Notes: a model not told the origin generated them from the sequence alone. A stretch of 64,000 nucleotides of DNA from Microbacterium sp. B35-30 (GCF_010634855.1 NZ_MWLQ01000023.1:51383-115382), one strand, 5' to 3'. Positions 19,177 through 29,228 are shown, counted from the first letter of the stretch. Numbers and translations are program-made.

Positions 19177-21722
19177 GCGGGCCGATCGACGTGCCGGTGA
19201 GCGCGGCGGCCGCCCCGCGCACCGCCGCCGAAGCCCCCGCGCCGCGGCTGGTGCCGCGCATCTGGGTGGGAATCGCGTTCGCGGTGCTGATCGCAGCCGT
19301 CGCCGCGGTCGCCGCCTGGCCCATCTACCGCTCCGGTGCCTTCGCGCTCCTGGTCGCCGTCGGAACCCTCGTGGGCGGCGGGATCGCGGCGGTGGCGTGG
19401 TGGCGGCGGTGGAGCGGCTGGATCGTCGCGGCTGCGCTCGCCGCCGCCGTGTTCCTGCTCGGTGTGCCGCTGGCGGTGCCCTCGCGCCTCGGCGCGCCCG
19501 ACGACCTTCTCCGGGGGCTGGGCGAGGTCGCGACCGGGCTCGTGCTGGGGTGGAAGGACCTCGTCACCGTCGAGCTGCCCGTCGGCTCGTATCGCAACCT
19601 GCTGGTGCCCGCACTCGTCGTCTTCCTCGTCGGCACGTGCCTGGTGCTGCTGCTGGCCTGGCGCGACGACCGGGCTGCCTACGCCGCGGTCCCCGTGGCG
19701 CTCGGCATGGTGACCTTCGGCCTGTTCTTCGGACGCACCACGGTGAGCGCGCCGCTGCAGCTCGGCCCCGTCACGCTGTACGCCCCCGTAGAGACGGCTG
19801 TCGGCATCGCCGGTCTCACCACCTGCCTGCTGTGGCTCGCGTGGCGCACGCACGACGAGCGGGTCCGCGCGCTGCAGCGCGCGGCGGCCTCCAGCGGCGT
19901 GCGCATCTCGCGCCGCCCCACCGGCGCCGACCGCCGTCGCACGGCGCTCGGCGCCGGCATGGTCGCGGGTGCGCTGGTGCTCGCAGTGGCGGTGGTGCCG
20001 TTCGCCGCCCGCGGCGCCGAGCGCGACGTGCTGCGCTCGGCGGTGGGCCCCGACATCGACCTGTCGGCCGAGGTGAGTCCGCTGGCGCAGTACCGTGCGC
20101 TGTTCACCGACGACCGCGCCGACGAGGTCCTGTTCACGGTGGAGCCCGTGGCCGACGGATCTGCGGGCGCGCTGCCCGAGCGCGTCCGGATCGCCACCCT
20201 CGACGCGTACGACGGGCAGGTCTACCGCTCGGGCGGCGAGGGCGCCGTCGACGCGGGGCGGTTCGTGCGCGTGCCGTCGGCGCTCGACGCCGGTGAGGGC
20301 GAGGTCGTCGAGGCGCGCGTCGAGATCGACGCGTGGGACGGGATCTGGATGCCCACAGCCGGCCGGCTCTCTGCCATCCAGTTCGCCGGCGACAGGTCGG
20401 CGTCGCTCGCCGATCGGTTCTATTACAACGCCGCCGCATCAGCCGGGGTGCAGACCGCCGGGGGAGGCCTCGAGGCGGGCGACAGCTACGTCGTGCGCGG
20501 GGTCGAGCCGCCGACCGCGGACCTCGCCGAGCTCGAGGCGCCCGGCAGCCCGGGGGGTGTCGCCGCGCCCGACAACCTGCGGGCGTGGATGGACGAGCAT
20601 GTGACGGGCTCCGGCGGCGCCGCCCTCGCGGGCCTGGTCTCGCTGCTCCGGGAGCGCGGCTATCTCAGCCACGGCCTGTCCCGCGGCGACCAGGTGCCGG
20701 CATGGGCCGCCGCGCTCCCCGACTACACGTTCCAGCCGAGCGCCTCGGGGCATTCGCTGGCTCGGGTCGACACCATGTACGCCCGCCTGCTCGAGCGAGA
20801 GACCGACCAGCAAGGCACGGGGCCCCGCAGTTTCGTCGCGGCGATCGGCGACGACGAGCAGTTCGCGGTCGCGGTGGCGCTCATGGCGCGAGAGCTCGGC
20901 TTCCCGTCGCGCGTCGTGCTCGGCGCCCGGCTGACGTCGGCCGAGCCGGGGCTCGCCACATGCGACGACGGAGCGTGCGGGGCGCAGGACCTGACCGCGT
21001 GGACCGAGGTGCAGTCGGCCGGCGGGCAGTGGGTCGCCGTCGACGTGACGCCCCAGTACGCCGTGTCGCCGAGCCTGGACGTGACCGAGCAGCGCGATCC
21101 CGAGAACGTGACCGAGGTGCGCCCGGACGCCGTGGAGGAGGTCGTGCCGCCGGACCCCGCACAGGAGGACTCCGGCGAGGAGCGCACCCCCGAGGACGGC
21201 TCGGGCCTCGACCTCGCGTGGCTCTGGCCGACGTTGCGGATCGCCGGCATCGCGCTGCTCGTGCTGGCCCTGGCGTTCGGTCCCTTCCTCATCGTGATCG
21301 GAACCAAGGCCGCCCGCCGCCGATCCCGCCGACGCGCCGGGGCCCCCTCCGCCCGGATCGCCGGCGGCTGGGACGAATACGTCGACGCCGCCGTCGACAC
21401 GGGGCGCACGGCATCCCGCGCGCTCACCCGCACCGAGCTGGCCGCCGCGTTCGCGACCCCCGCCGGCGACGAGCTCGCGCACACCGCCGACCGTGCGGTG
21501 TTCTCGCGCGCCGAGCTGTCGGCCGACGAAGCCCGGCGGTACTGGGACGCCGTCGACGCGGAGCGGCGGACGCTGCGCCGCCAGAATGGGTTCTGGCGCG
21601 GAGCCCTGGCGACCGTATCGTTGAGATCGTTGCTCCGCCCACTGGCGCCCGAGGCGGGCGTCCGCAGCCGATTCTCCGAGAGGGGGAGACGGCGGGCTCT
21701 GCCCGTGCGTCCCATGCCATGA
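19173..21722 (+). CDS. TgpA-like transglutaminase-fold membrane protein, catalytic Cys and His replaced
   Basis: The 849-residue protein starts at GTG 19173, overlapping the DUF58 stop. The N-terminal third has about seven membrane helices (DUF3488/TgpA layout). Then comes an extracellular region ending in a transglutaminase-core domain, one more membrane helix near residue 700 and a basic cytosolic tail. In the core, the expected G-x-C-x-x-(F/Y)-A reads GDDEQFA, so Asp561 replaces the nucleophile. The expected HAW reads TAW (Thr608). The third triad Asp is kept (Asp624, VDVTP). The fold is recognisable through ARELGFPSRVVLGARL. It is probably a non-catalytic, binding version of the enzyme family that usually follows MoxR and DUF58 genes. 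Confidence 0.88.
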   Translation: MSGPIDVPVSAAAAPRTAAEAPAPRLVPRIWVGIAFAVLIAAVAAVAAWPIYRSGAFALLVAVGTLVGGGIAAVAWWRRWSGWIVAAALAAAVFLLGVPLAVPSRLGAPDDLLRGLGEVATGLVLGWKDLVTVELPVGSYRNLLVPALVVFLVGTCLVLLLAWRDDRAAYAAVPVALGMVTFGLFFGRTTVSAPLQLGPVTLYAPVETAVGIAGLTTCLLWLAWRTHDERVRALQRAAASSGVRISRRPTGADRRRTALGAGMVAGALVLAVAVVPFAARGAERDVLRSAVGPDIDLSAEVSPLAQYRALFTDDRADEVLFTVEPVADGSAGALPERVRIATLDAYDGQVYRSGGEGAVDAGRFVRVPSALDAGEGEVVEARVEIDAWDGIWMPTAGRLSAIQFAGDRSASLADRFYYNAAASAGVQTAGGGLEAGDSYVVRGVEPPTADLAELEAPGSPGGVAAPDNLRAWMDEHVTGSGGAALAGLVSLLRERGYLSHGLSRGDQVPAWAAALPDYTFQPSASGHSLARVDTMYARLLERETDQQGTGPRSFVAAIGDDEQFAVAVALMARELGFPSRVVLGARLTSAEPGLATCDDGACGAQDLTAWTEVQSAGGQWVAVDVTPQYAVSPSLDVTEQRDPENVTEVRPDAVEEVVPPDPAQEDSGEERTPEDGSGLDLAWLWPTLRIAGIALLVLALAFGPFLIVIGTKAARRRSRRRAGAPSARIAGGWDEYVDAAVDTGRTASRALTRTELAAAFATPAGDELAHTADRAVFSRAELSADEARRYWDAVDAERRTLRRQNGFWRGALATVSLRSLLRPLAPEAGVRSRFSERGRRRALPVRPMP

Positions 21723-23284
21723 ACGCCACCGATGCCACCGCGGCCGTCTTCGGCACGCTGATCAGCCTGCTCCTGTTCGCCGGTGTCTACGTCTGGATGG
21801 CGCTCGCTCTGTCGGCGGTCTTCCGCAAGTCCGGTGTGGAGCCCTTCAAGGCCTGGGTGCCGATCCTCAACATCGTCGTCCTGCTGCAGCTGGCGGGGCT
21901 CTCGCCGTGGCTGGTGCTCCTGGCGTTCGTCCCGATCGTGAACATCGCGTTCCTGGTGGTCTTCGCGATCGCGCTCTACCGCGTCAGCGTGGCGTTCGGG
22001 TTCGGGGCCGGCATGACGGTGGTCGGGGTTCTGCTCTTCCCGGTGTGGGCGTCGATCGTCGGGTGGGGAAGTGCCCGATGGGTCGGACGGGATGCCTCGT
22101 CCCGCGGCCCCCGCGGCGGCGGCGTCCGCCGGGCATCGGCCGAGGCGCCCGGCCTTCCGCCGTTGCCGCCGTTGCCGCCGTTCCCCGCTCCCGCCTCGCG
22201 CGCGGGTGAGCCGGCCGTGTTCCCGCCCGCATCGCCCGCCGCCGCCGGCTTCGCTCCGGCCGCGTACGCGCCTCCGCCCCCCGCCGCCACGCCCAGCGCA
22301 CCCGCCGCAGCTGACGTCGCGCCGCCGGCAGGCGGCTGGACGCCTCCGCCGCTTCCCGGCCGTCCTGTCGCGCCGAGCCCCGGTGTCGCCGGTCCGGTCG
22401 CCGCCGCCCCCGTCTCCTCCGCTCCTCTCGACTCCTCCGGCGACGAAGCAGCGCAGGCCGACGCCGGCGCTCTTCCCGACCCCTGGAAGGGTTTCGTCCT
22501 CGACACGACCGACCGCAGCGCCGAGGTCACCGGTGCGGTGCCCGGTGCTCCCGGGCCCATCTCGGCCGTGCCGTCCGCTCCCGCGCCCGCCTCCGCCTCC
22601 GCGTCCGCGTCCACCTTCGCGCCCGCCTCCGCGTCGGGCCCGTTCGCGGCCCCCGAGGGGTCGACGACGGGCGAGCACCTCACGCGCCCGCCCGTGATGC
22701 GGGTGCCGGCCGCTGACCGTGTCCCCGGCGACAGTGTGGTCGACGACAGCGCCGAGCCCTGGGCGCCGGCAGGCTCGCCGATGAGCGAGGGCGACGCATT
22801 CCCCGAGGCATCCGGTCCCGTGTCGGCGATCGCCGGCGCACCGGATGCCGGCGCGCCCCGCTCCGCGCGGACGTCGGTGTCGTCCTTCCACGGCAAGCCC
22901 GAGATCCCCGACGAGCAGGACGTGCTCGACGAGACGATCATCGCCCGCCGCAAGCGCACCGACTGGACCCTGGTCCCGCCGACCGGCGAGCCGGTCGCCC
23001 TGTCGGCCGAGGTCGTGATCCTCGGCCGGCGCCCGGCGGGCGACCCCGACTTCCCTGCCGCGCAGCTGGTGTCGATCCACGACGGCACCGTCTCCAAGAC
23101 GCACGCCCGGCTGACGCTGCGCGACGACCGCTGGTACGTCACGGACCTCGACTCCACCAACGGCGTGCTGTTCGCGACGGTGATGGGCACCGAGGTCGAA
23201 GCGCCCGCCGGCGAAGAGGTCGAGGCCGGGGACCGGTTCCTGCTGGGTGACGCGGAGGTCCGGCTGCGGCGGAGCGACGGGTGA
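21719..23284 (+). CDS. membrane protein with C-terminal FHA phosphothreonine-binding domain
   Basis: The 521-residue protein starts at ATG 21719, overlapping the previous stop by 4 bases. Residues 1-120 form three or four membrane segments of DUF5684 type ([18 protein letters not shown]). A Pro/Ala-rich linker of nearly 250 residues follows. The C-terminal FHA domain (about 415-515) keeps all key residues: the GRR turn, the S-x-x-H of VSKTHARL and the TNG of DLDSTNG. Just before it, [11 protein letters not shown] around Thr406 resembles the phosphorylated N-terminal switch of GarA-type FHA proteins. It is the obvious reader for the kinase encoded at 9564, either of itself or of the following protein. 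Confidence 0.88.
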   Translation: MNATDATAAVFGTLISLLLFAGVYVWMALALSAVFRKSGVEPFKAWVPILNIVVLLQLAGLSPWLVLLAFVPIVNIAFLVVFAIALYRVSVAFGFGAGMTVVGVLLFPVWASIVGWGSARWVGRDASSRGPRGGGVRRASAEAPGLPPLPPLPPFPAPASRAGEPAVFPPASPAAAGFAPAAYAPPPPAATPSAPAAADVAPPAGGWTPPPLPGRPVAPSPGVAGPVAAAPVSSAPLDSSGDEAAQADAGALPDPWKGFVLDTTDRSAEVTGAVPGAPGPISAVPSAPAPASASASASTFAPASASGPFAAPEGSTTGEHLTRPPVMRVPAADRVPGDSVVDDSAEPWAPAGSPMSEGDAFPEASGPVSAIAGAPDAGAPRSARTSVSSFHGKPEIPDEQDVLDETIIARRKRTDWTLVPPTGEPVALSAEVVILGRRPAGDPDFPAAQLVSIHDGTVSKTHARLTLRDDRWYVTDLDSTNGVLFATVMGTEVEAPAGEEVEAGDRFLLGDAEVRLRRSDG

Positions 23285-23886
23285 TCGATCCCGACGACGA
23301 GCGCACGGCCCTCTCGCGGCGCGCGACGGCGGCCGCTGGACCGTCCGCCGACGACGCTCCGGACGACCGGACCCTCCCCAGCAGGCGGGCACGAGCCGGG
23401 ACGACGGATGCCGGTGCCCCCGCGCCGTCCGACGCGGCCCCGCGCCGATCCACCGCGCTTCCGGCCGACGTCGACATCACCGCCGTGTCGTCCCGCTCCG
23501 CGGGGCCGCAGGCGTCCGAGCTGACCACCCAGGCGGCGACCGCATCGGGACCGGTCGGCCCTCGCCGCAGCGCACCCGCCGACGCAGGCGACGCCGACGA
23601 TCGCCCGGCGGGCCCCGCCCGCACCGGCGCGTCCGCGTGGCACGGCCGCGTCGCGTCGCGTCCGCAGGTCGACGCGGCCGCGTACCGCGCGCGCCAGGTG
23701 CCGGCGGCGAACGCAACGCGAGCCGAGCCCGGCCCCCGCGCACCGCAGACGTACATCGACACGGCCGCCGCCGAGGATGGCCGGCGGCGCCGCCGACGCC
23801 GTCGGGCGATCGTGGTGGTAGCCGCGGCATCCGTTCTCGCGGCCGTCGTCGCAGTGTCACTCGTGGTTCTGCTGACCGTCGGCTGA
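23281..23886 (+). CDS. 201-residue tail-anchored basic protein with repeated Thr motifs
   Basis: The protein starts at GTG 23281, overlapping the FHA stop by 4 bases. It is disordered over about 175 residues, then has a cluster of eight or nine Arg (about 168-176) and one C-terminal membrane helix ([22 protein letters not shown]). Three similar elements appear: [11 protein letters not shown] (Thr9), [10 protein letters not shown] (Thr31) and [10 protein letters not shown] (Thr67). These look like acidic-Thr sites for the kinase, followed by an SRR motif, and could be bound by the neighbouring FHA domain when phosphorylated. I do not recognise a named family. Orientation would leave the Thr motifs in the cytosol. 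Confidence 0.75.
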   Translation: MIDPDDERTALSRRATAAAGPSADDAPDDRTLPSRRARAGTTDAGAPAPSDAAPRRSTALPADVDITAVSSRSAGPQASELTTQAATASGPVGPRRSAPADAGDADDRPAGPARTGASAWHGRVASRPQVDAAAYRARQVPAANATRAEPGPRAPQTYIDTAAAEDGRRRRRRRRAIVVVAAASVLAAVVAVSLVVLLTVG

Positions 23887-24257
23887 CGTACTCAGCGGGG
23901 GCGATCTGGCGCCCGGGGCGGCGTGTCGCGGCCACGTTCGGCCCGCGGCGTGCTTGCGCGTTTGCCCGACCCCCGAAACCCACGTATCATGGATCGGGTG
24001 TGCGCTCACGCGCGCCATCGACCGTGCCTCGGTGCGGACGATGGTGTGGGCGCCGCATCTCAGGGAACGGCCTGCGAACAGGCCACCCCCACGGCATACC
24101 CACCAGCGAAAGCGCGTCAGTAATTCTGCCGCGTCGGTGGGTCCGCGTGAGCCCGCAGCGTCATGAATCGCAAGATCCGGATGCGGCGGGGGAGACCACG
24201 ACGCTGTCACCGTGCAGCAGCTGCGCGCCACAACCGCGCAGACGACAAGGAGAGAAC
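23887..24257 (+). other. 371-base region: str operon promoter and long leader
   Basis: The region holds a well-formed promoter (23962-23990) and a leader of about 260 bases before rpsL. The leader includes a small hairpin ggcctg-CGAA-caggcc at 24069-24084. No coding sequence is supported. Confidence 0.6.
23962..23990 (+). promoter_or_regulatory. str operon promoter (TTGCCC-N17-TATCAT)
   Basis: The -35 TTGCCC (23962-23967) and -10 TATCAT (23985-23990) are separated by exactly 17 bases. Transcription should begin near 23997 and run through rpsL and rpsG. Confidence 0.75.
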
Positions 24258-24626
24258 GTGCCAACCATTCAGCAGTTGGTTCGCAAGGGTCGCTCGCCCA
24301 AGGTCTCGAAGACCAAGGCGCCGGCGCTCAAGGCGAACCCGCAGCAGGCGGGTGTCTGCACCCGTGTGTACACCACCACCCCGAAGAAGCCGAACTCGGC
24401 GATGCGCAAGGTCGCCCGTGTCAAGCTCCGCAACGGCACCGAGGTCACCGCGTACATCCCCGGCGAGGGCCACAACCTGCAGGAGCACTCGCTCGTGCTC
24501 GTGCGTGGCGGTCGTGTGAAGGACCTCCCCGGTGTCCGCTACAAGATCGTCCGCGGTGCGCTCGACACCCAGGCAGTCAAGAACCGTAAGCAGGCTCGCA
24601 GCCGCTACGGCGCGAAGAAGGGCTAA
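24258..24626 (+). CDS. rpsL: 30S ribosomal protein S12
   Basis: This 122-residue protein starts at GTG 24258 behind AAGGAGAGAAC (24248-24257). The conserved [19 protein letters not shown] block and [13 protein letters not shown] loop are present. Lys43 and Lys88-region residues are the streptomycin-sensitive forms. S12 lies at the decoding centre and helps control accuracy of tRNA selection. It is the first gene of the str operon, with rpsG five bases downstream. Confidence 0.98.
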   Translation: MPTIQQLVRKGRSPKVSKTKAPALKANPQQAGVCTRVYTTTPKKPNSAMRKVARVKLRNGTEVTAYIPGEGHNLQEHSLVLVRGGRVKDLPGVRYKIVRGALDTQAVKNRKQARSRYGAKKG

Positions 24627-24631
24627 GCAAG

Positions 24632-25102
24632 ATGCCTCGTAAGGGACCCGCCCCGAAGCGCCCCGTCGTCAACGACCCGGTATACGGCGCACCCATCGTC
24701 AGCCAGCTGGTGAACAAGATCCTCGTCGACGGCAAGAAGTCGATCGCCGAGTCGATCGTGTACACCGCCCTCAAGGGTGTCGAGGCGAAGAACGGCCAGG
24801 ATGCCGTCGCCACGCTCAAGAAGGCGCTCGACAACGTGCGCCCGACCCTCGAGGTCAAGAGCCGCCGTGTCGGTGGCTCGACCTACCAGGTGCCGGTCGA
24901 GGTCAAGCCTCACCGCGCCAACACGCTGGCGCTGCGCTGGCTCGTCAGCTACGCGAAGGGTCGTCGTGAGAAGACGATGACCGAGCGTCTGCAGAACGAG
25001 ATCCTGGACGCCTCGAACGGCCTGGGTGCCGCGGTCAAGCGCCGCGAAGACACCCACAAGATGGCCGAGTCGAACCGCGCCTTCGCGCACTACCGCTGGT
25101 AA
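24632..25102 (+). CDS. rpsG: 30S ribosomal protein S7
   Basis: The 156-residue protein starts at ATG 24632, only 5 bases after rpsL. The family signature [19 protein letters not shown] is near the N-terminus and the end is [10 protein letters not shown]7 initiates folding of the 3' major domain of 16S rRNA and contacts the E-site tRNA. A long palindrome lies between it and fusA, so fusA may be partly uncoupled from it. Confidence 0.98.
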   Translation: MPRKGPAPKRPVVNDPVYGAPIVSQLVNKILVDGKKSIAESIVYTALKGVEAKNGQDAVATLKKALDNVRPTLEVKSRRVGGSTYQVPVEVKPHRANTLALRWLVSYAKGRREKTMTERLQNEILDASNGLGAAVKRREDTHKMAESNRAFAHYRW

Positions 25103-25113
25103 TCCACTTCGCG

Positions 25114-25190
25114 CGTTTCGTCTCGCTCGTACCTCGCTCGCTCAACGACCGGAGATCTCGGTCGTTGAGCGAGCGAAGCGAGACGAAACG
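25114..25190. repeat. 77-bp near-perfect palindrome between rpsG and fusA
   Basis: Arms cgtttcgtctcgct (25114-25127) and agcgagacgaaacg (25177-25190) flank inner arms cgctcgctcaacgaccg and cggtcgttgagcgagcg around a GAGATCT centre. The fold is a long hairpin. The sequence type (ctcgctcaacgaccg) looks like a dispersed intergenic palindrome of this lineage, and may also act as a terminator or processing site. Confidence 0.8.
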
Positions 25191-25224
25191 CCCCCGAATC
25201 ACTTTCAACCCGTAAGGACACCCC

Positions 25225-27339
25225 GTGGCACAAGAAGTGCTCACCGACCTCAACAAGGTCCGCAACATCGGCATCATGGCGCACATCGATGCCGGCAAGA
25301 CGACGACGACCGAGCGCATCCTGTTCTACACGGGCGTCAACCACAAGATCGGCGAGACGCACGACGGCGCTGCCACCACCGACTGGATGGAGCAGGAGCA
25401 GGAGCGCGGCATCACGATCACGTCCGCCGCCGTGACGTGCTTCTGGGACAAGAACCAGATCAACATCATCGACACCCCCGGTCACGTGGACTTCACGGTC
25501 GAGGTGGAGCGCTCGCTCCGCGTCCTCGACGGTGCCGTCGCCGTCTTCGACGGCAAGGAGGGCGTCGAGCCCCAGTCCGAGACCGTCTGGCGTCAGGCCG
25601 ACAAGTACGACGTCCCCCGCATCTGCTTCGTCAACAAGATGGACAAGCTGGGCGCCGACTTCTACTTCACGGTCGACACCATCGTCAACCGCCTGAAGGC
25701 CAAGCCGCTCGTCATCCAGCTGCCGATCGGCGCTGAGAACGACTTCGTCGGCGTCATCGACCTCGTCGAGATGCGCGCACTCGTCTGGCCCGGCGACGCC
25801 AAGGGCGACGTGACCATGGGCGCCAAGTACGAGATCCAGGAGATCCCGGCCGAGCTCGCCGACAAGGCTGCCGAGTACCGCGAGAAGCTGCTCGAGACGG
25901 TCGCCGAGTCCGACGAGCACCTGCTCGAGAAGTACTTCGGCGGTGAGGGCCTCACGGTCGCCGAGATCAAGGGCGCCATCCGCAAGCTCACCATCGCCTC
26001 GGAGCTCTACCCCGTGCTCTGCGGCTCGGCGTTCAAGAACCGCGGCGTGCAGCCCATGCTCGACGCGGTCGTCGACTACCTCCCGTCGCCTCTGGACGTC
26101 CCCGCCATCGAGGCGAAGGACCCGAAGAACGAAGAGGTCATCATCGAGCGTCACGCCGACCGTGACGAGCCGTTCGCGGCGCTCGCGTTCAAGATCGTGA
26201 CGCACCCGTTCTTCGGTCGCCTCACCTACATCCGCGTCTACTCGGGTCACCTCGACTCCGGTGCCCAGGTCGTCAACGCGACCAAGGGCAAGAAGGAGCG
26301 CATCGGGAAGATCTTCCAGATGCACGCCAACAAGGAGATGCCGGTCGACTCCGTCACCGCCGGTCACATCTACGCGGTCATCGGCCTCAAGGACACCACC
26401 ACGGGTGACACGCTGTCCGACAGCGCCAACCAGGTCGTCCTCGAGTCGATGACGTTCCCGGAGCCGGTCATCGAGGTCGCGATCGAGCCCAAGACGAAGG
26501 CCGACCAGGAGAAGCTGGGTCTCGCGATCCAGAAGCTCGCCGAGGAGGACCCGACGTTCCGCGTCGAGCAGAACTCCGAGACCGGTCAGACCGTCATCAA
26601 GGGCATGGGCGAGCTGCACCTCGACATCCTGGTCGACCGCATGAAGCGCGAGTTCAAGGTCGAGGCCAACGTCGGCAAGCCGCAGGTGGCGTACCGCGAG
26701 ACGATCCGCAAGATCGTCGAGCGTCACGACTACACGCACAAGAAGCAGACCGGTGGTTCGGGTCAGTTCGCGAAGATCCAGTTCGCGCTCGAGCCCCTTG
26801 AGGTCACGGCCGACAAGACGTACGAGTTCGAGAACAAGGTCACCGGTGGCCGCATCCCGCGCGAGTACATCGAGCCGACCAACCAGGGCTTCCAGGACGC
26901 CATGGCCGTCGGCGTGCTCGCCGGCTACCCCATGGTGGGCGTGAAGGCGATCCTCACGGACGGCGCGTCGCACGACGTCGACTCGTCCGAGATGGCGTTC
27001 AAGATCGCCGGCTCGATGGGCTTCAAGGAGGCCGTCCGCAAGGCGAACCCCGTCATCCTCGAGCCGCTCATGGCGGTCGAGGTGCGTACTCCCGAGGAGT
27101 ACATGGGCGACGTCATCGGCGACCTGAACTCGCGTCGTGGCCAGATCCAGTCCATGGAGGACGCCCAGGGCGTCAAGGTCGTCCGCGCGCTGGTCCCGCT
27201 GTCCGAGATGTTCGGCTACATCGGCGACCTGCGCTCGAAGACCTCGGGCCGCGCCGTGTACTCGATGGAGTTCGACAGCTACGCCGAGGTTCCTCGCGCC
27301 GTGGCTGACGAGATCATCCAGAAGGTCAAGGGCGAGTAA
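25225..27339 (+). CDS. fusA: elongation factor G
   Basis: The 704-residue GTPase starts at GTG 25225 behind GTAAGGA. It drives translocation on the ribosome and, with RRF, subunit recycling. G1 AHIDAGKTT (residues 15-23), G2 RGITITSA, G3 DTPGHVDF and G4 NKMD are intact, followed by domains II to V (for example [11 protein letters not shown] in domain IV). Length is normal and no odd substitution was noticed. It sits between rpsG and tuf, as in other bacteria. Confidence 0.98.
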   Translation: MAQEVLTDLNKVRNIGIMAHIDAGKTTTTERILFYTGVNHKIGETHDGAATTDWMEQEQERGITITSAAVTCFWDKNQINIIDTPGHVDFTVEVERSLRVLDGAVAVFDGKEGVEPQSETVWRQADKYDVPRICFVNKMDKLGADFYFTVDTIVNRLKAKPLVIQLPIGAENDFVGVIDLVEMRALVWPGDAKGDVTMGAKYEIQEIPAELADKAAEYREKLLETVAESDEHLLEKYFGGEGLTVAEIKGAIRKLTIASELYPVLCGSAFKNRGVQPMLDAVVDYLPSPLDVPAIEAKDPKNEEVIIERHADRDEPFAALAFKIVTHPFFGRLTYIRVYSGHLDSGAQVVNATKGKKERIGKIFQMHANKEMPVDSVTAGHIYAVIGLKDTTTGDTLSDSANQVVLESMTFPEPVIEVAIEPKTKADQEKLGLAIQKLAEEDPTFRVEQNSETGQTVIKGMGELHLDILVDRMKREFKVEANVGKPQVAYRETIRKIVERHDYTHKKQTGGSGQFAKIQFALEPLEVTADKTYEFENKVTGGRIPREYIEPTNQGFQDAMAVGVLAGYPMVGVKAILTDGASHDVDSSEMAFKIAGSMGFKEAVRKANPVILEPLMAVEVRTPEEYMGDVIGDLNSRRGQIQSMEDAQGVKVVRALVPLSEMFGYIGDLRSKTSGRAVYSMEFDSYAEVPRAVADEIIQKVKGE

Positions 27340-27350
27340 GCCCTTTTCTC

Positions 27351-27380
27351 CTGGGATGCCTCGGTGACGAGGCATCCCGG
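27351..27380 (+). terminator. hairpin between fusA and tuf
   Basis: Stem ctgggatgcctcg / cgaggcatcccgg with GTGA loop starts 12 bases after the fusA stop. It is built from an inverted pair of the recurrent word ggatgcc. It could end or attenuate transcription before tuf. A second 7-bp stem (27413-27430) lies closer to tuf. Confidence 0.6.
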
Positions 27381-27498
27381 GGGCACAACTTCACACAGAA
27401 TCACCAGAATCGTCTCCACTAAGGTGGAGATATCCCCGTAGGCGACCGGCGCACACCAGCGTCCGGAAGTTCTACACGAACGTCCTGAGGAGGACCCA

Positions 27499-28692
27499 GT
27501 GGCTAAGGCCAAGTTCGAGCGCACCAAGCCGCACGTGAACATCGGAACGATCGGTCACGTCGACCACGGCAAGACCACGCTCACCGCAGCGATCTCGAAG
27601 GTGCTCGCCGACAAGTACCCGTCGGCCACCAACGTGCAGCGCGACTTCGCGTCGATCGACTCCGCTCCCGAGGAGCGCCAGCGCGGCATCACGATCAACA
27701 TCTCGCACGTCGAGTACGAGACCCCGAAGCGTCACTACGCTCACGTCGACGCCCCGGGTCACGCCGACTACATCAAGAACATGATCACCGGTGCTGCTCA
27801 GATGGACGGCGCGATCCTCGTGGTCGCCGCCACCGACGGCCCGATGGCGCAGACGCGCGAGCACGTGCTGCTCGCCAAGCAGGTCGGCGTTCCCTACCTG
27901 CTGGTCGCGCTGAACAAGTCGGACATGGTCGATGACGAGGAGATCCTGGAGCTCGTCGAGCTCGAGGTTCGCGAGCTGCTGTCGTCGCAGGACTTCGACG
28001 GCGACAACGCTCCTGTCGTCCGCGTCTCGGGCCTCAAGGCTCTCGAGGGCGACGCCGAGTGGGTCGAGAAGATCGTCGAGCTCATGGACGCTGTCGACGA
28101 GTCGATCCCGGACCCGATCCGCGACAAGGACAAGCCGTTCCTCATGCCGATCGAGGACGTCTTCACGATCACCGGCCGTGGCACGGTCGTCACGGGCCGC
28201 GCCGAGCGCGGTACCCTCGCGATCAACTCCGAGGTCGAGATCGTGGGTCTGCGCCCGACGCAGAAGACGATCGTCACCGGTATCGAGATGTTCCACAAGC
28301 AGCTCGACGAGGCATGGGCCGGCGAGAACTGTGGTCTGCTCCTGCGCGGCACCAAGCGTGACGACGTCGAGCGCGGCCAGGTCGTCGTGAAGCCCGGTTC
28401 GGTCACCCCGCACACCAACTTCGAGGGCACGGCGTACATCCTGTCCAAGGAGGAGGGCGGCCGTCACAACCCGTTCTTCACGAACTACCGTCCGCAGTTC
28501 TACTTCCGCACCACCGACGTCACCGGCGTCATCACGCTGCCCGAGGGCACCGAGATGGTCATGCCCGGCGACACCACCGACATGACGGTCGAGCTGATCC
28601 AGCCGATCGCCATGGAGGAGGGCCTCGGCTACGCCATCCGTGAGGGTGGCCGCACCGTCGGTGCCGGCACGGTCACGAAGATCATCAAGTAA
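27499..28692 (+). CDS. tuf: elongation factor Tu
   Basis: The 397-residue GTPase starts at GTG 27499 behind GAGGAGGA. It delivers aminoacyl-tRNA to the ribosome. G1 [10 protein letters not shown]2 [10 protein letters not shown]3 DAPGHADY and G4 NKSD are intact; the last has Ser where Cys is more common. Domains II and III are complete, ending [10 protein letters not shown]. The 159-base gap from fusA and the strong terminator after it suggest tuf can be transcribed as its own unit. Only this one copy is in the window. Confidence 0.98.
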   Translation: MAKAKFERTKPHVNIGTIGHVDHGKTTLTAAISKVLADKYPSATNVQRDFASIDSAPEERQRGITINISHVEYETPKRHYAHVDAPGHADYIKNMITGAAQMDGAILVVAATDGPMAQTREHVLLAKQVGVPYLLVALNKSDMVDDEEILELVELEVRELLSSQDFDGDNAPVVRVSGLKALEGDAEWVEKIVELMDAVDESIPDPIRDKDKPFLMPIEDVFTITGRGTVVTGRAERGTLAINSEVEIVGLRPTQKTIVTGIEMFHKQLDEAWAGENCGLLLRGTKRDDVERGQVVVKPGSVTPHTNFEGTAYILSKEEGGRHNPFFTNYRPQFYFRTTDVTGVITLPEGTEMVMPGDTTDMTVELIQPIAMEEGLGYAIREGGRTVGAGTVTKIIK

Positions 28693-28739
28693 GACGGTTC
28701 TCGACGAGGTCGCCCTGCGACCTGATCGACTGCTGTGAC

Positions 28740-28773
28740 GAGAAGCCCCCGGGAGTGATCCCGGGGGCTTCTC
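28740..28773 (+). terminator. tuf intrinsic terminator
   Basis: A perfect 15-bp stem (gagaagcccccggga / tcccgggggcttctc) with a GTGA loop lies 47 bases after the tuf stop. It marks the end of the str transcription unit. Confidence 0.85.
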
Positions 28774-28892
28774 GGCGTCCCCGGGCGGCTGTGAGCCGCG
28801 CGGGGCCGTTGACGCGCAGGGGTACCGCCGCGGCATCCGTCCCCGGCACAATTGGCCTGACGCCTCGCCGGGGGGCGGCTGAAGGAGTGAGC

Positions 28893-29111
28893 ATGGGCGG
28901 TTTCGACGACCTCGTCAATCAGGGCAAGGGCCTGTACGAGCAGAACAAGGACAAGATCGGCGAGTTCCTGAAGTCCGAGCAGGCCGAGGACATCAGCGAC
29001 AAGGTGCTGGACGGCGCCTCGGGCATCGCGAAGAAGGTCGTGCCGGAGGAACACCACGACACGGTGGACGACATCCGTGGGAACGTCGACGGAGCAGTCG
29101 GCAACCAGTAG
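28893..29111 (+). CDS. small MT0933 (Rv0909)-antitoxin-like protein
   Basis: The 72-residue acidic protein starts at ATG 28893 with GAAGGAG at 28881-28887. It opens [22 protein letters not shown] and continues with amphipathic helices and a [10 protein letters not shown] end, resembling the MT0933_antitox family of short Gly/Asp/Lys-rich proteins. No toxin gene adjoins it: the neighbours are tuf and a surface protein. It may therefore be a stress or stationary-phase protein rather than an antitoxin. It forms its own unit between two terminators. Confidence 0.65.
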   Translation: MGGFDDLVNQGKGLYEQNKDKIGEFLKSEQAEDISDKVLDGASGIAKKVVPEEHHDTVDDIRGNVDGAVGNQ

Positions 29112-29128
29112 ACCGCCGATGTGACGAG

Positions 29129-29154
29129 ACGGCCCGGGCACACGCCCGGGCCGT
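29129..29154 (+). terminator. terminator of the small antitoxin-like gene
   Basis: A perfect 11-bp stem (acggcccgggc / gcccgggccgt) with an ACAC loop, 18 bases after the stop at 29111 and followed by TTTCG. Confidence 0.8.
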
Positions 29155-29228
29155 TTCGCGTCGGCCGCACTATGGGCAATCCCCAGGACCCGCCCTCTCC
29201 AGCCACGCCCGGCGTTCCGATCCGACAC

